From positions 3,349,908 to 3,413,907 of the forward strand of contig OZ038324.1 in the NCBI GenBank assembly GCA_964035795.1: 64,000 bases of DNA, written 5' to 3'. This stretch comes from Pterobdella sp. o SKG-2022. Its lineage: Eukaryota; Annelida; Clitellata; Hirudinida; Piscicolidae. Positions 38,863 through 51,200 of the stretch are shown here, in pieces (the first letter of the stretch is position 1; every line of letters begins with the position of its first letter). The notes below the pieces were generated by a model that saw only the letters and a list, made by a program, of their open reading frames with translations, did no database searches and was not told where the DNA came from. A program made the translations under genes and the position numbers.

Positions 38863-39243
38863 AAAAAAATGAGATCGAACTATGCCACCATGTAATAGAA
38901 TACAACAAGCAACCCATTTTTTGGCTTGTGCGAGTTCCGTATCTACCTGTTGCTTAGAGATTCATCTTCAGTCGCAAAAAATGATACTTTTACTTTTTCT
39001 TACACTTGAGACTCTATCACACAATTCCACACACCCAACTACATAAGGCGTTTCATCACACCTTTAAAAAACAACCAAACCCATCAAATTTTACCGTATT
39101 ACATTACACTACATTTCCCACACCATTCCACATCACACCAAACCACCCACTTCACCCACCCTCTTCACTATACCATCCCACACTAAGCTCTGCACATTAC
39201 ATACCCCACACTAAACTAGACGACTCACTCCACAACACCGCAG

Positions 39244-39327
39244 GACGCAGCGACGTACGGAGAACACATCTGGGTAGATACTAATGTTTCTGGAGAATCA
39301 TGCTATGCTGCCGAAAGCGACTGTTGT
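39244..39327 (+). CDS. DGKZ/DGKI-like: DGK exon 3: first half of atypical C1 domain (C1a)
   Basis: Acceptor ACACCGCAG|GAC, reading DAATYGEHIWVDTNVSGESC then YAAESDCC. This matches the family pattern ATYGEHIW(F/V)xTNVSGxxCYxxExxC, which holds the first His and first Cys ligands of the atypical first C1. The donor was placed at 39327 (TGT|GTTAGA, phase 0) because exon 4 starts in phase 0. The open frame continues as VRELCF..., so a later donor, or a further small exon before exon 4, cannot be excluded. The 200 bp upstream are almost free of G. Confidence 0.82.
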
Positions 39328-40494
39328 GTTAGAGAGCTTTGTTTTACTTATGGTCCCCTTTTTGTGTTTTACTTTTCAGGAAGCTTTTAAGTTTTGTTGA
39401 CGTGTTCTTTCCTTTTTTGCTCTACTTCATTTTTTTTATTTAATTTTTTTAGGTTTATTTTTTGGTTTAACCTTGTGAATTTTGCATCATCTTCGACGCA
39501 AACTGATTAAGGTTAAAGACAAGTTGACTATTAGCAATTAATCCTATTAGCATCTTTCGCTTTAACACCATATAATATGCCAAAAACCTTTCAAAATAAA
39601 AATTATTTTTCATAATATTTTACAGCCCGAAAGCATTTTTTATTAATTATGAATGGTTCAATAATTCTCATAAATAAATTAGCATGAAAAAAATATACAA
39701 ATGATATAGCGCCTCACAAATAAGTTGAATAAACATCAAAATTAGAAACGAGAAAATGGTCTGTAGCAATGCGCTCAGGTGTGGTATATCTTCATCTTTT
39801 ATTAGAGCTAAGTTTATGTCTTCTTTGCATTCTCGTTACACGTACCTGTCTTTCTAATAAATTTCATAATACATTTGTTATTTTTCATTATTTTATGATC
39901 ATTTTTTGATTTATCTAATGGCTTTCATAGTATTTAGCTATTTGAGGTGGTTATTAGGACCTCACCTGGGTTTTTATAATTACTCATACGTATGGAAAAG
40001 TGTTATGATTTGTAATTAATTTTACTTCAAAATATTGCTATTAGTAGCGTGACATCATGTTTGATTTGTTTTTATTAGTTCAATTAGTTTCCATGAACCA
40101 CTAAGCATTATAAGGATACATAGAAGGATTTTTAACTCACTCAGCTGCATTCATCTCCCACTAGGCAGTTGCAAAAAAATTTTGCGTTGCTGAAGTCCTC
40201 TGGCATAATTCTTGCGATCGAGCATCACTTGTTTTTTGAAATTTTTTTCACAGAGTTGACAAGGAAGTTGTTTGTGAAGCGGTTGTGTAATTGTTTGAAT
40301 CAGTTTTGTTTAGGTATACTTTTTTGCTATGAGAACATTTTAAATCTCTTATAGATTCTTTGTTCTCTTTTTTGCGACCTCTTTATTGGTTCTTTTCAAA
40401 CTGGTTTAATGTGAACAGTTTTGAGTTTACTCCTTTTTGTTATTTGTATTTTACAAGAGCTTTTTTCTCCAAGTTGAAGTTATATTTAAGTTTT
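39328..40494. other. intron 3, first part
   Basis: AT-rich sequence with no recognised element. The acceptor-like run TGTTTTACTTTTCAG just after exon 3 would leave an intron of only about 50 bp, and the sequence behind it does not match the family. Confidence 0.5.
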
Positions 40495-41045
40495 TTAGAT
40501 CAGCATTAATGACGTAATGTCATCGGTGTGTTTGTTTTCCTCGGAGCCGCTTACCACCTTTTATTTTTCTCACAAGTAATTTTTTTTAGCAAACGCGTGT
40601 TTTCAATCTTTTGAACAGGACCTAGCCATCTGAGACGTCTACACAATTTCAAAACGTTCTATGCTTGCCCGGTTTTTCGTTTCAGTATTTCTTATTTTAT
40701 AATAGTGTAAGACCAAAAATACTTCGCAAAAATCTATTGACACGTTCCAAATGTAAAACTTTATGCTTCAGTCTTGCTCTTGATTGGCCACCGTAAAGTA
40801 AAAATGAGTGTATAACAGCCTTGAAAAGTCCGTTTTTTATGATTGTTGATACCCCATCAGTCTATTTGGCATGCAAAAACCATTGGTGCTTCACTAGCAC
40901 GTGCGATAATTTTTCATCAAGTTTGACCTTATTTATGAGAGTTACTCTGAAATATTTGAAGTGTTTTACCTCTTTAATGTTTTTAAAGCACTATTGGTGC
41001 AAAAAATTTTGAACAGACTCATTTATTCGGGAAGTATCGCTATTT
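40495..41045 (-). pseudogene. decayed LINE reverse-transcriptase C-terminal fragment
   Basis: On the minus strand the order of blocks is YLRVTLINKVKLDEKLSHV near 40930, then AVIHSFLLYGGQSRARLKHK near 40800, then RLRWLGPVQKIENTRLLKK near 40610. This is the familiar YLGSxI...VLLYGSExW...LRWxGHVxRM succession after the RT catalytic core of many LINE ORF2 proteins. Stops and frameshifts interrupt it and the catalytic YADD region is absent. It lies antisense in DGK intron 3. Confidence 0.72.
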
Positions 41046-43199
41046 TATATGCCAGAAAATGAAGATGGATTGATAGATATATAATATAGATAGAGTTTTC
41101 AAAAATAAGGAGTTTTTATTGAGGAATTTCTAAACATCATAAGAAGGCTATTTTGAAAGTATTAACGGTTTGAGTGCATTTATTTGGAATAAACGATTTT
41201 TTCATTATTCATAGTAATTTGTTTTAAAAATAAGTATTTTTTAGGTAACGTTCATTTTGTCATTTAACTTTTGAGAATTTATTTTTTGTATGAAGAAAAA
41301 ACTTTTTGATCATTTCATTTCACAAGCTAACATTTATTATTAGTTTTTCTCTGTGTGATTATCACAACTATATTTTTAGAAAGTTTTTATTTCAATGTGC
41401 CCATATGTTATTAACACAACGGCTTCAAAGATAATGTTTCTAGCACGGACTCACCCTCCAACCCACAGTTGTTTCTGAAACATACTCAATGTTATAAAAA
41501 TTAGTTGACAGAACAACGATATAAAAATAACTAACTGAAAAGAGTGCAATTATAACTAAAATAAATATTTGACCTTCGGAAATAAATTTTTTAAATTTTG
41601 ATTATCTGAAAAGTAGTTTTCAATTAAAATGATAAAAAATTTCTCGGTATTAAAAGGTTCTCTTGAATATGGAATGTGGAAGCTTTTTGAGATATAAAAA
41701 TTTAATCATTAAATGATTATTAAACAGACATTTCCACCTCAATTACTCAGTTTGATTTCCACATAACCCTCAAAAAATAATTTTTTCTCCATTATGATAT
41801 CCCACTTAATGTCTTTAATACCCTCAATAGAGCATTCAATGTAGGCGTTGTATGCTTTCTGAACGATTCCCCGCTGTGCCTCTTATTTTGTTTATTTTAA
41901 TTTAATGACTCAAGAGACATTAAAACGTTAAGTTGTTGATGAGACAAGGTGTCGATAATAATGGTGGAAATGTAGCTATAATAATAGTGGTGATAAAACA
42001 GTAAGATGGTTGTTAAAGACACATAGTTTTTCAAAAAAGTTTCATAAACTAATGGTAGATATTTGATTAAATTATTCTATGTTTTGCAATTAATAATTTA
42101 TCGAATATAATTAATCTTTCCATTGCAAAAGTAATATGCATGATTAAATGACCTTTACATTCTGAAGTTTACATATAAAATGGCCTATTTTCATTGAATG
42201 AGACTTTTCAGATTTATTAAATCAGTATAAAAATTTAATACTAAAACTTATTCAATTTTTTTTTCTTCTCACTCTTCCAATGAAATATTCATTATTTTCT
42301 CAACATTCATCAATAAACGGGGTTTGCAATAAGGAGAAAATACACTCCTTTTTAGTTTGAAAATCAAAATTACATAAAAATATCCATTTATAAAAGTCAT
42401 TGTAAAACCATTTTAAATACATTAAAGATTAAAAAATACAAACAAAAAACATTATCATTTAAAAAAATATGTCTAGTTTATATTCCACATATAAAATCCC
42501 CCATTATCAAACTTATTAATTTTTCCTAAACGCACACTGTCAATCCGTGTGTCCTAACATATTCATACGTCACTTGATAGAGGGAGTTCGAATTGAGAAA
42601 AGTTTTGTGAAATCTATTAAACGTTTATACTAATCTTTTTGATATTGTATATTTGTTTATGGACATAAGAATCTTAAAAGCAAAGTTTTTCTCTAGCGAA
42701 AACTCATCACCGTACGACTGCATCTTGAATAGTTATTACCATTGCTATTAAGAGTCTAGATGAATCTAAGTTTATACTTTTATATAATTTTCGATGTTGT
42801 TTTTATTGGAATTACTAGTTTCACAATCATTTTCCACATAGCAAGATTTTAAGATTCTGCTGTCATTTATGATTGAGCTAAAATCAAAAGTTTTAGCTTT
42901 TTGTGATGTTCATGAGTGAATAAAAACCCTCGTATATTGAATATTGAAGTTTTCTAAAAAAACACAAAAATGTTTTTATAAAATTTTAATTATAATTTAG
43001 CAAAAAAATAATTAAAAATAAAATTAATTCAAACAAAAATTAATTTTATTCAATAAAAAAGTAAACTGCCAAAACTGATTTAAACTAATTTGAACTAAAA
43101 GCAAAATGAATATACTGAGTTTGAAATAATAATTGAATAAGAAACATTTAATAAATAACTAAATTTTCTTAAATTAATAAAGAACTATTTACTATGCAG
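41046..43199. other. intron 3, last part
   Basis: AT-rich, no element recognised. The sequence just before exon 4 is unusually poor in pyrimidine: the acceptor is ACTATGCAG with only a short T-run before it. Confidence 0.5.
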
Positions 43200-43274
43200 C
43201 GAATGGGGACAAGAAAGAAATGCGTCTCATGTCGCATTGTTGCCCACTCCTTCTGTATTCCTAAGCTTGATCAG
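43200..43274 (+). CDS. DGKZ/DGKI-like: DGK exon 4: zinc-ligand core of C1a
   Basis: 75 nt between CTATGCAG and GATCAG|GTCTGT, phase 0 at both ends. It reads RMGTRKKCVSCRIVAHSFC followed by IPKLDQ. This carries the C-x2-C-x4-H-x2-C half of the C1 zinc site (family form [22 protein letters not shown]). With exon 5 the spacing of ten residues to the last Cys matches the zeta/iota pattern. The intron that follows begins with about 200 bp of G/T-rich, C-poor sequence. Confidence 0.9.
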
Positions 43275-43678
43275 GTCTGTGGAAGAGGGATGTGTTGTTG
43301 TGAGATGTAGATGAGGGTTGTGAGGATGGAATGATGGTGGGTACGCTTGTGATGGGGTTTGGTTGGGGGGTATTAAATCGTATTGTGTGGGTGTCTGATG
43401 GTTCAGTAGTGTTTGATGTTGGGTGGTCTGGTTTGGTGAATGGGTGAATTTTGTGGGTTGATAGATGGATGGGTAGTTAGCTTAAGTAATTTCTTGGTGA
43501 TGAATTGGATGATAGATAAGATGAATAGATAGTGAATGATTGGTAGCTAATTGAAACAATATCTCTGGATTTATTTGGAAGTGATCTCTTATTAGCATGA
43601 TTGATAAATCGCAATAAACTCTTATTAAACAATTTATGTTAATTTCAATTTAATTATGAAACTAAAAATATTTTCTAG
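43275..43678. other. intron 4, G/T-rich first half
   Basis: A 404-bp intron. Positions 43275-43490 are strikingly G-rich and nearly free of C, containing GGTTTGGTTGGGGGG and TTGGGTGGTCTGGTTTGGTG. The rest is AT-rich. The G/T tract is close in wording to the reverse complement of the C/A tract before exon 3. Confidence 0.75.
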
Positions 43679-43735
43679 ATGTCATTTCGCTGCAAACCCA
43701 CATTCTGTGAAGGCAGCCATCGAAACTATAGAGAG
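43679..43735 (+). CDS. DGKZ/DGKI-like: DGK exon 5: end of C1a and linker
   Basis: 57 nt between TTTTCTAG and AGAGAG|GTATGA, phase 0 at both ends, coding MSFRCKPTFCEGSHRNYRE. The family form is INFRCKPSFRESGSRNxRE, so the last C1a Cys and the linker to the second C1 are conserved. The leading ATG is internal to the protein and is not a start. Confidence 0.9.
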
Positions 43736-44279
43736 GTATGAGTATGTTTCTATTGTTGAAGTTCTTAGTTTTGAACTTCAAATTTTAAAACAGATAATTT
43801 TGATTTTCTTTAGATTTTCAATATTGATAAAAAATGTTAAAAATGTGACTCATGTTTTTGAGTTTTGGCTATAACGGGACTGAAACCAGTTTTGCAAGTT
43901 TTTGAGCATAAAATTCGTTAAAAGTCTTTTTGCGTGTGCATAAGAAGTGAGAAAAATAATTTAATTTAAACTGAAAAATTCAAGTTTTTGACAATTTTTT
44001 TAAGTGTTTAATAAATTCAATTTTGCCAAGTGTTAATTTTATTTTTTAAATTATCCGAGAAGTATTTTTCGTATACTTTTTAAGCATTCAAAAGGCTTTC
44101 AAAACATTTTCGACCCTTTTCGTTTTGTATATCAGAGAAATCTGAATGTTGTACCGTATAGTTCACTTCGGATGATGATTAGTGGTGTGCTATTAAGCAT
44201 GTAGAAGCTGTCGTTATGAGCTTGGTTTTTATAAACCAAATCCAAGGTCAGAGAATGTGTAAATGACTTTGGATTTGGT
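43736..44279. other. intron 5, part before the LINE
   Basis: T-rich intronic sequence without recognised elements. Confidence 0.5.
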
Positions 44280-45475
44280 TGCTGAGTACCGTACAGTTTG
44301 TCGGTGATAGCTCAAGCGCATTTTGAATTAAGAGCGGTGTGAAACAAGGTTGGGTACTTGCACCCACCCTCTTTGGCATCTTCTTTGCTTTGCTACTAAA
44401 GCACGCATTTGGAACATCAAGTGACGGTGTTTTTCTACTTACAAGAACAGATGGCCGCCTTTTCAACATTGCTCGTCTACGCTCCAAGTCGAAGATAAGC
44501 AAAGTCATAGTCAGAGACTTGCATTTTGCAGACGACCCAGCTATTGCCTTTTATACGCAGAATGGTTTGCAGCGACTAATGGACCGTTTGTCAAACGCAT
44601 GCGATCTGTTCAGTCTGACCACTAGTCTAAAGAAGACTCAGGTAATGGGCCAAGCAATACCTATGCCACCTACCATCAAAATAAACGAGAAAGATCTGGA
44701 AGTTGTCAACCAGTTCCAGTATTTAGGCTCAACAACAACAGACTCGCTATCGCTGAATACAGAGATCAGCAAACGCATTGAAAAAGCCGCAACGACTCTG
44801 GCTAAACTCACCAAGCGGGTTTGGGATAACAAAAATCTTACTATCACCACCAAAGTCAAAGTCTACCAGACCTGTGTCATCAGTACTGCTTTACGGCAGC
44901 GAATCTTGGGCGATCTATGCGCATCAGGCTAAGAAACTTCAAACCTTCCATACGAGGTGACTGCGCAGAATCCTTTGTATCACCTGGCAGAACAAAGTCA
45001 CCAACACCGAAGTCCTCGCCTAAGGCAGACATACCCTCCATGTACACCCTCCTTCGAAAAGGCGCCTTCGCTATATAGGCCATGTGCATAGAATAGATGA
45101 TGGACGCATACCGAAAGACCTCTTGTACAGCGAACTCACAACAGGCAAGCGCAAGAAAGGTCGTCCACACCTTCGTTTCATGGATGTCTGCAAGCGTGAC
45201 ATGAAGGCATGCGGTCTAGACACATACAACTGGAAGAAACTTGCTGCAAACAGATCAACCTGGAAATCTACAGTATTCAAGGGACTATCCTTTGGTGAAG
45301 GGAAAATGGCTGAACAAGCAAGACTTCAGAGGAAAGCTAGCCAGCACACAACAAAACAACGCACTCGTCTTCACCTGCCTAAACTGTAGCCGACACTGCA
45401 AATCAAAGATCGGCCTCTACAGCCACAACAGACGGTGCACGACAAGTTCTTCAACGGACGCAATTCTATAGTCTA
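44280..45475 (+). pseudogene. decayed LINE ORF2 (RT core to C-terminal zinc finger), sense in DGK intron 5
   Basis: Starting near 44325 the frame reads KQGWVLAPTLFGIFFALLL, then LHFADDPAIAFYTQNGLQRL with the catalytic FADD, then VVNQFQYLGSTTTDSLSLNT. A frameshift near 44887 moves the frame to LLYGSESWAIYAHQAKKLQ. A TGA at about 44958 replaces the expected Cys of HxRCLRRIL, and a TAA follows near 45022. RRLRYIGHVHRIDDGRIPK and GRPHLRFMDVCKRDMKACGL follow. After another shift near 45365 the end reads CLNCSRHCKSKIGLYSHNRR, a C2H2-like terminal finger. The Cys normally found in KQGCVLAPT is Trp. The endonuclease and N-terminal RT are missing, so this is a 5'-truncated, inactive copy, though quite recent judging by its long open stretches. 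Confidence 0.88.
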
Positions 45476-45636
45476 CGACTGAAGGATGCCACATTCGATG
45501 ACTAAATTAATATTCAACTGAAATATTTTTTCAATATTTCCTTTCCATTTTTGCTAGCATAATTATTGTTAATATTATTCCTTATTTATTATTATCGTTT
45601 TTATCATTATTATTGTTCTTATTATGACACCACAAG

Positions 45637-45705
45637 GTGACAAAGACCCACCATCATTGGGTCCACCGCAAGAGACAGGAAGGCAGATGTGCCAAGTGCT
45701 CCAAG
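45637..45705 (+). CDS. DGKZ/DGKI-like: DGK exon 6: start of extended C1 domain (C1b)
   Basis: 69 nt between ACACCACAAG and CTCCAAG|GTTTAC, phase 0 at both ends. It reads VTKTHHHWVHRKRQEGRC followed by AKCSK. The family sequence [20 protein letters not shown] aligns throughout, including the first His ligand and the first C-x2-C. The reading frame is hidden because the longest open frame here is in another phase. Confidence 0.92.
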
Positions 45706-45884
45706 GTTTACTCATTATATCTCATATTATGATTTTATTTTTATCACTTAATTGTTCTTACCATTATAAAATTAAGTTTTTTTATATCTTTTTATTTTGG
45801 AGTTGCATTATTTTTAAAACTTAAAAAAATTTTGCTCGCTTATATTATTTATTAATGGTAAATCAAAACTTTCACATTTTTTAG

Positions 45885-45917
45885 TCGTTTCAGCAAAGAT
45901 TCTCGTTTCAGAGCAAG
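45885..45917 (+). CDS. DGKZ/DGKI-like: DGK exon 7: 33-nt microexon in C1b
   Basis: 33 nt between ACATTTTTTAG and AGAGCAAG|GTTAGA, phase 0 at both ends, coding SFQQRFSFQSK. The family has GFQQKFTFHSK at exactly this place between the two zinc half-sites of C1b, so exons 6, 7 and 8 join without a gap. The intron before it is only 179 bp. Without this exon the spacing between the Cys pairs would shrink by eleven residues and the C1b fold would be lost. Confidence 0.92.
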
Positions 45918-46757
45918 GTTAGAGTTATCATTGAATACTATTTTAACTAGTTTGTTCATATTTAATTGATATTATGAATCCAATTTGTAGAACGCAAAAT
46001 CCACAAACATTATCTCCCTCAAAACATCTTGAAATTTTTGAAAAATTACGAATGAGAATTTAAGGTAAAGCCTCATTCTCTCTATTATTTCTTATGGCTA
46101 CACAAGCGCATCTGCAGCAAACCTTTTTTGCACTTTGTGCCTCATGAGTGAATTAATAATAATAATATTATTATTAATAAGTTAGTTAAATTCTTTGGGA
46201 AGGCTTAGGGACTTTGAAGTGGAAAATAGAAAAAATTCATGCAATTTATTCCAAAAATGTTTGGAAAAGAATTAAAAGCAAATAAAGAAGATGATAGCAA
46301 AAAGTAATAATAAATAAATTAAGAAATTTTTTTAAATTATTTTTTTTTGAAATGCAAAAAGATAAAAAAAAATCTCTTGTCAAAGATATTAATTGAAATT
46401 GTAAATCATATTTAGATTAGAAAAGCATAAAAAAATTAGATATAAATTTGAAAAAAAGATATTCCTATACAAACATATTTGGAATTATTAACTGAAAATA
46501 AGAATAAAAGAAAAGAAATGACACATCGAAATACACAATTAAAATTCCACCCAACGCGGAGCCAACGTGAGAATTAAATTTCAAATTCTAAAATATTTAA
46601 TCTCTTCAATTAATTTTGAAATAATTTGCAGCATTTTAATTTCGTTTAAAATTTATTCCTATGTTTATTCAATTAGTAAAATAATTTTATGAAGCAGAAA
46701 AATATGAAAAATTGAAATTCTGAAAAAATTAAAAAAAATATATATATTAATATTTTT
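45918..46757. other. intron 7, first part
   Basis: AT-rich intronic sequence with no recognised element before the SINE. Confidence 0.5.
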
Positions 46758-46922
46758 TGGCTCTCATAGCTTAGAGGTAGAGCATTAGATTAATTATCTA
46801 AAGTTACCGGGTTCGATCCCGCGTGGACCAACAATTAGCACCTGTTCCACAGTGTGTTTTTTTTACATTAAATTTGTAACAAGAACTTTGATCGCTTAAT
46901 AATTATCCCATAACATTATATT
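46758..46922 (+). mobile_element. tRNA-derived SINE
   Basis: Head TTGGCTCTCATAGCTTAGAG, box B GGGTTCGATCCCGCGTGGAC, body TTAGCACCTGTTCCACAGTG, then a shortened tail (the second AAGCGCTTT block is missing) ending CCATAACATTATA. It is in DGK intron 7, sense orientation, preceded by an AT dinucleotide run. Confidence 0.85.
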
Positions 46923-47848
<926 letters not shown>

Positions 47849-47853
47849 CTCAG

Positions 47854-47904
47854 GAGATCATAGCCATAGCTTGCACATGGTGCAAAGGGGCATATCACAA
47901 CAAG
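47854..47904 (+). CDS. DGKZ/DGKI-like: DGK exon 8: second zinc half-site of C1b
   Basis: 51 nt between CACACATCTCAG and CAACAAG|GTGGCT, phase 0 at both ends, coding EIIAIACTWCKGAYHNK. The family form is KEIVAISCSWCKQAYHSK, so the C-x2-C-x4-H ligands are intact. Its acceptor is the one directly preceded by the 504-bp CA tract. Confidence 0.92.
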
Positions 47905-48158
47905 GTGGCTATCATTTGTTTTTGTATTTATATCACCATGTGTGTTCAGCTCTGTCTGTTTGTTTTTTTCTCATTTTGTAGCTGCATTTTTAATATTTTG
48001 CTTTCTATGTATTCAAGTTTTTTTGATTTATGCACAGGATTGCATTCAAGCAACTTTAAAAGTAATGAATATCTTTAAACATTTACATATGTACACTTGT
48101 ACACACACAAAATCAACACAAACTCATACCCTCACACAACTTACAAACACACACAAAG

Positions 48159-48260
48159 ATATCCTGCTTCCCAATGAGCAGTCTTGAAGAAGAATGCACC
48201 ATGGGGGAGCATCACAGACTTCTCATCCCTCCCACGTGGATCATCAAGCTACCTAAGAAA
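48159..48260 (+). CDS. DGKZ/DGKI-like: DGK exon 9: end of C1b and PPTWI linker
   Basis: 102 nt between AACACACACAAAG and CTAAGAAA|GTCAGT, phase 0 at both ends. The 34 codons read ISCFPMSSLEEECTMGEHH then RLLIPPTWIIKLPKK. The family form is VSCFMLxxIEEPCSLGxHAAxxIPPTWILRARR. The intron before it is 254 bp and also CA-rich (repeated CACACA within 48090-48155). Exit in phase 0 joins exon 10 so that the basic stretch continues as LPKK-GFFKSS. Confidence 0.92.
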
Positions 48261-51200
48261 GTCAGTCATTTGTGGGGTTTTGTGCAACGCTCAACTTATG
48301 CATTATAGACTAGTTTATTCAGTGTGGAAAACTTTTCGAGCTTTTTGAGTTGAATTCCCAAGATATTTCTGAATTTTTTTAACCTGAAAATTTTCAAATG
48401 AGATCGATCAAATCTCAAACTTTTCATTAAGCTTTTAAATTGAAAACCTACAGCAACGATCAACTTCCAAATAACTGATTTCTATCGCTGAAGATAACCC
48501 AAAATAGCTAAAAAAAATAAAAAGCATTTGGAAAGAGCAATTACAAGTTTCATAAAAACAGTTTTGTTCTTGCACTGATATTAGTAGTAAGAAGATTTGC
48601 TTATTGAAAGTTCGTTTCTATTTTTAATGTTTGTTTTTTAAAAAAACGTAATAATTTTTCTCTACTTTATTTTAATCTTTACTCTTTGTTGAAGTTTTTT
48701 GTTAACTTAAATCCTTTTGTTACTACTAATTTTTCAAATAACTTTTTCATTTAGTTATTTTCTATAAATTTTTTCAAGTCTTCCGTGATAGTTCTTTTTA
48801 CACTTTTTTGCTTCGTGATCGTTATTAAAACCATTAAAAAACAGATAATCAATACAATGAAGAATCATTAAATTTTGCCATGAAGTTTCCAATCATTAAA
48901 ACATTGATTATTTGTTAAAGATATAAATATATCTTAAATAACTAAAACCTCAACCTACTCCTCATTCTATGCTCTTTTTATTTAATGTATAAAACTACAA
49001 CATTAGTTACAAAAAATCAAAATGAAATCGAAGTTTAAAGCAAAATTGAGTTTCAAAGTAATTGCATGATTCCAAAGCCATTAGTGTTTCTGAAGTTAGT
49101 GATAAGGAGACCATGCTACCATGAAACTGCAAAATTTAATCCAACTCTTAATTAAAAAGGTCTCAGAAATAATTGGGTCTCATATATGTATGAATAACAA
49201 TATATATTAACAAATGGCTATAAAAAATGAATAAAATAAACAAATGCAAATTAATAGATTCATATGGTGAAAACTTTATATACTTGTAAAATATTTTTCT
49301 AAATTCAAAGCAATATTCAACTTTCATTAAGTTATATGAAATTTTTATGAAGAAATAAAACAAAAATAATATTTTATTTCGGTTAAAATAATTCATCCTT
49401 GCACCAAATAGCTTTTCGCATCTCCAATCCGACTTGTGAATGCTTAAAGCAGTTGTTTAAATTGTATGGAAAACAAACACAAAGTATTCAACTAAAATCA
49501 CTAAGCTTTTCATGATAAAATCTTACATTATGGAGTGGTCGCAGTTCAAATGTGGTTAGAATCTTTGATTTTACGTCATGTTAATTTGGTTCCAATTGAT
49601 CAAAACTTTTAACAAGCTGGCACAAAATAAAATTTATCAAAATTTTTTACTATTTTTAGATAATGGAGCAATATCTTAACAAGTTTTTACTGTTCAAAAA
49701 TATTTGAGTAAAATATCATTCATAGGACGCTACTGAGCCGCTAATATTTCTTTTTGATTTTTTTGGCAACTTACACTGCTGAAAAAAATTTCTATTTGTT
49801 GAAGACACTACATTGATAAAACTTCTCTCTTCAAACACTTCTCTGACAATGAATGTTGACAAAATGAATGCAAGAATTGCAATGCACTACTTAGAAGGGC
49901 CTCAACTCAATTTTTTAGAGGATTTATTGATATTGTGGGTAACATAACTTGCTACTTATCTTGTTCAATGGAAACAGATACTGGGAAAAAAGATTTTTTC
50001 TTTGAAAAAAACCAGAAACAAAGAGATTTTGCCGTTTCAACTTCAGCTGATTGACAGAAACCAAATATTTTTTCTTACTACCTCGAAGACGATAAGAAAA
50101 AATTCAAAAGCTTTATGTTACACGACCAAAAATTTATATAAAAAATTCATTAACACTAATTACATTAGAAATTTTCTAGAAAGTTTGGTGCGAGTATGAA
50201 TCATTAACAATAAACTAATGAAGCCTTACACATATATTCTTCATATGTTGCAGTAAAACATGCTTTTAGACCAACATGAACAACGATTCTTTGATCACCC
50301 TATCTTTGTAATGGACGTGGTTTAATATAAAAAAACAACCTGAAATGAGTTATATTTTCAAAGGAACTAACAAAACTTGAATGAACCGACAAGGTTCAAG
50401 AGACTCGCTTTATTTTTTCACCTTTTCAAGCCAACCAAAACCACATCCACCAACCAAAAATACCATAAACAAGTAATATAACTCATCTTTTTGAAGTGGG
50501 CAGAAAACAAAATGAGAAGTTCTGAAAAAAGAACTCACACACGTCAGATAGCAGTGAAGACCTTCATAATCTCAAAAAGCTAGCTGCTAATAGGAAAAAG
50601 TAGAAAAATCTATTTAAAAATTGATACAAATTGTGACTGTTTTTTTTTCAAAAAAAAGAGGTTTATAAAAAAATAAGAATCTAAAAAAGAAATCACAAGA
50701 ATCATAATGTTTTAAAATAGATGCCCTTATCTTTTCCTATCACAAAATGCTAAAATTTTTTTGAAACTTCTCAAAGTGAAAAACACAGAAAATTTTGAGC
50801 GGATGTCGACCGGGCTTGTGATGTTTAGACACACGTGCTTAAAACACGCTCCAATGAAGGGCGATGAAACTCACGTCTCAAATTTTCTAAAGAGAAAAAT
50901 TTTCAGATGAAATTTCAGGCTAAAAATATGGTTAGAAATCTCCAAGTTTTATGACGAGTTTGCAAATTACAAAATTCAAATGAAATAAATAAATAGAATA
51001 TAATTAAAAGTTTTGAAGCATCTCATCCATGGGTTCATTGGCTCTCAACAACCAGTATTTCAATACATTCAATAATCCGGATGAAATTCGATGTTTATTC
51101 TTAAGTTCGTTTAAATATTTTTCATTGTTAAACAAAAAAATTAGTTTGGGTTAATAATGAAAAAGGTGTTTCAAATTCTACAAGGCTTTTCCATTGGTAC

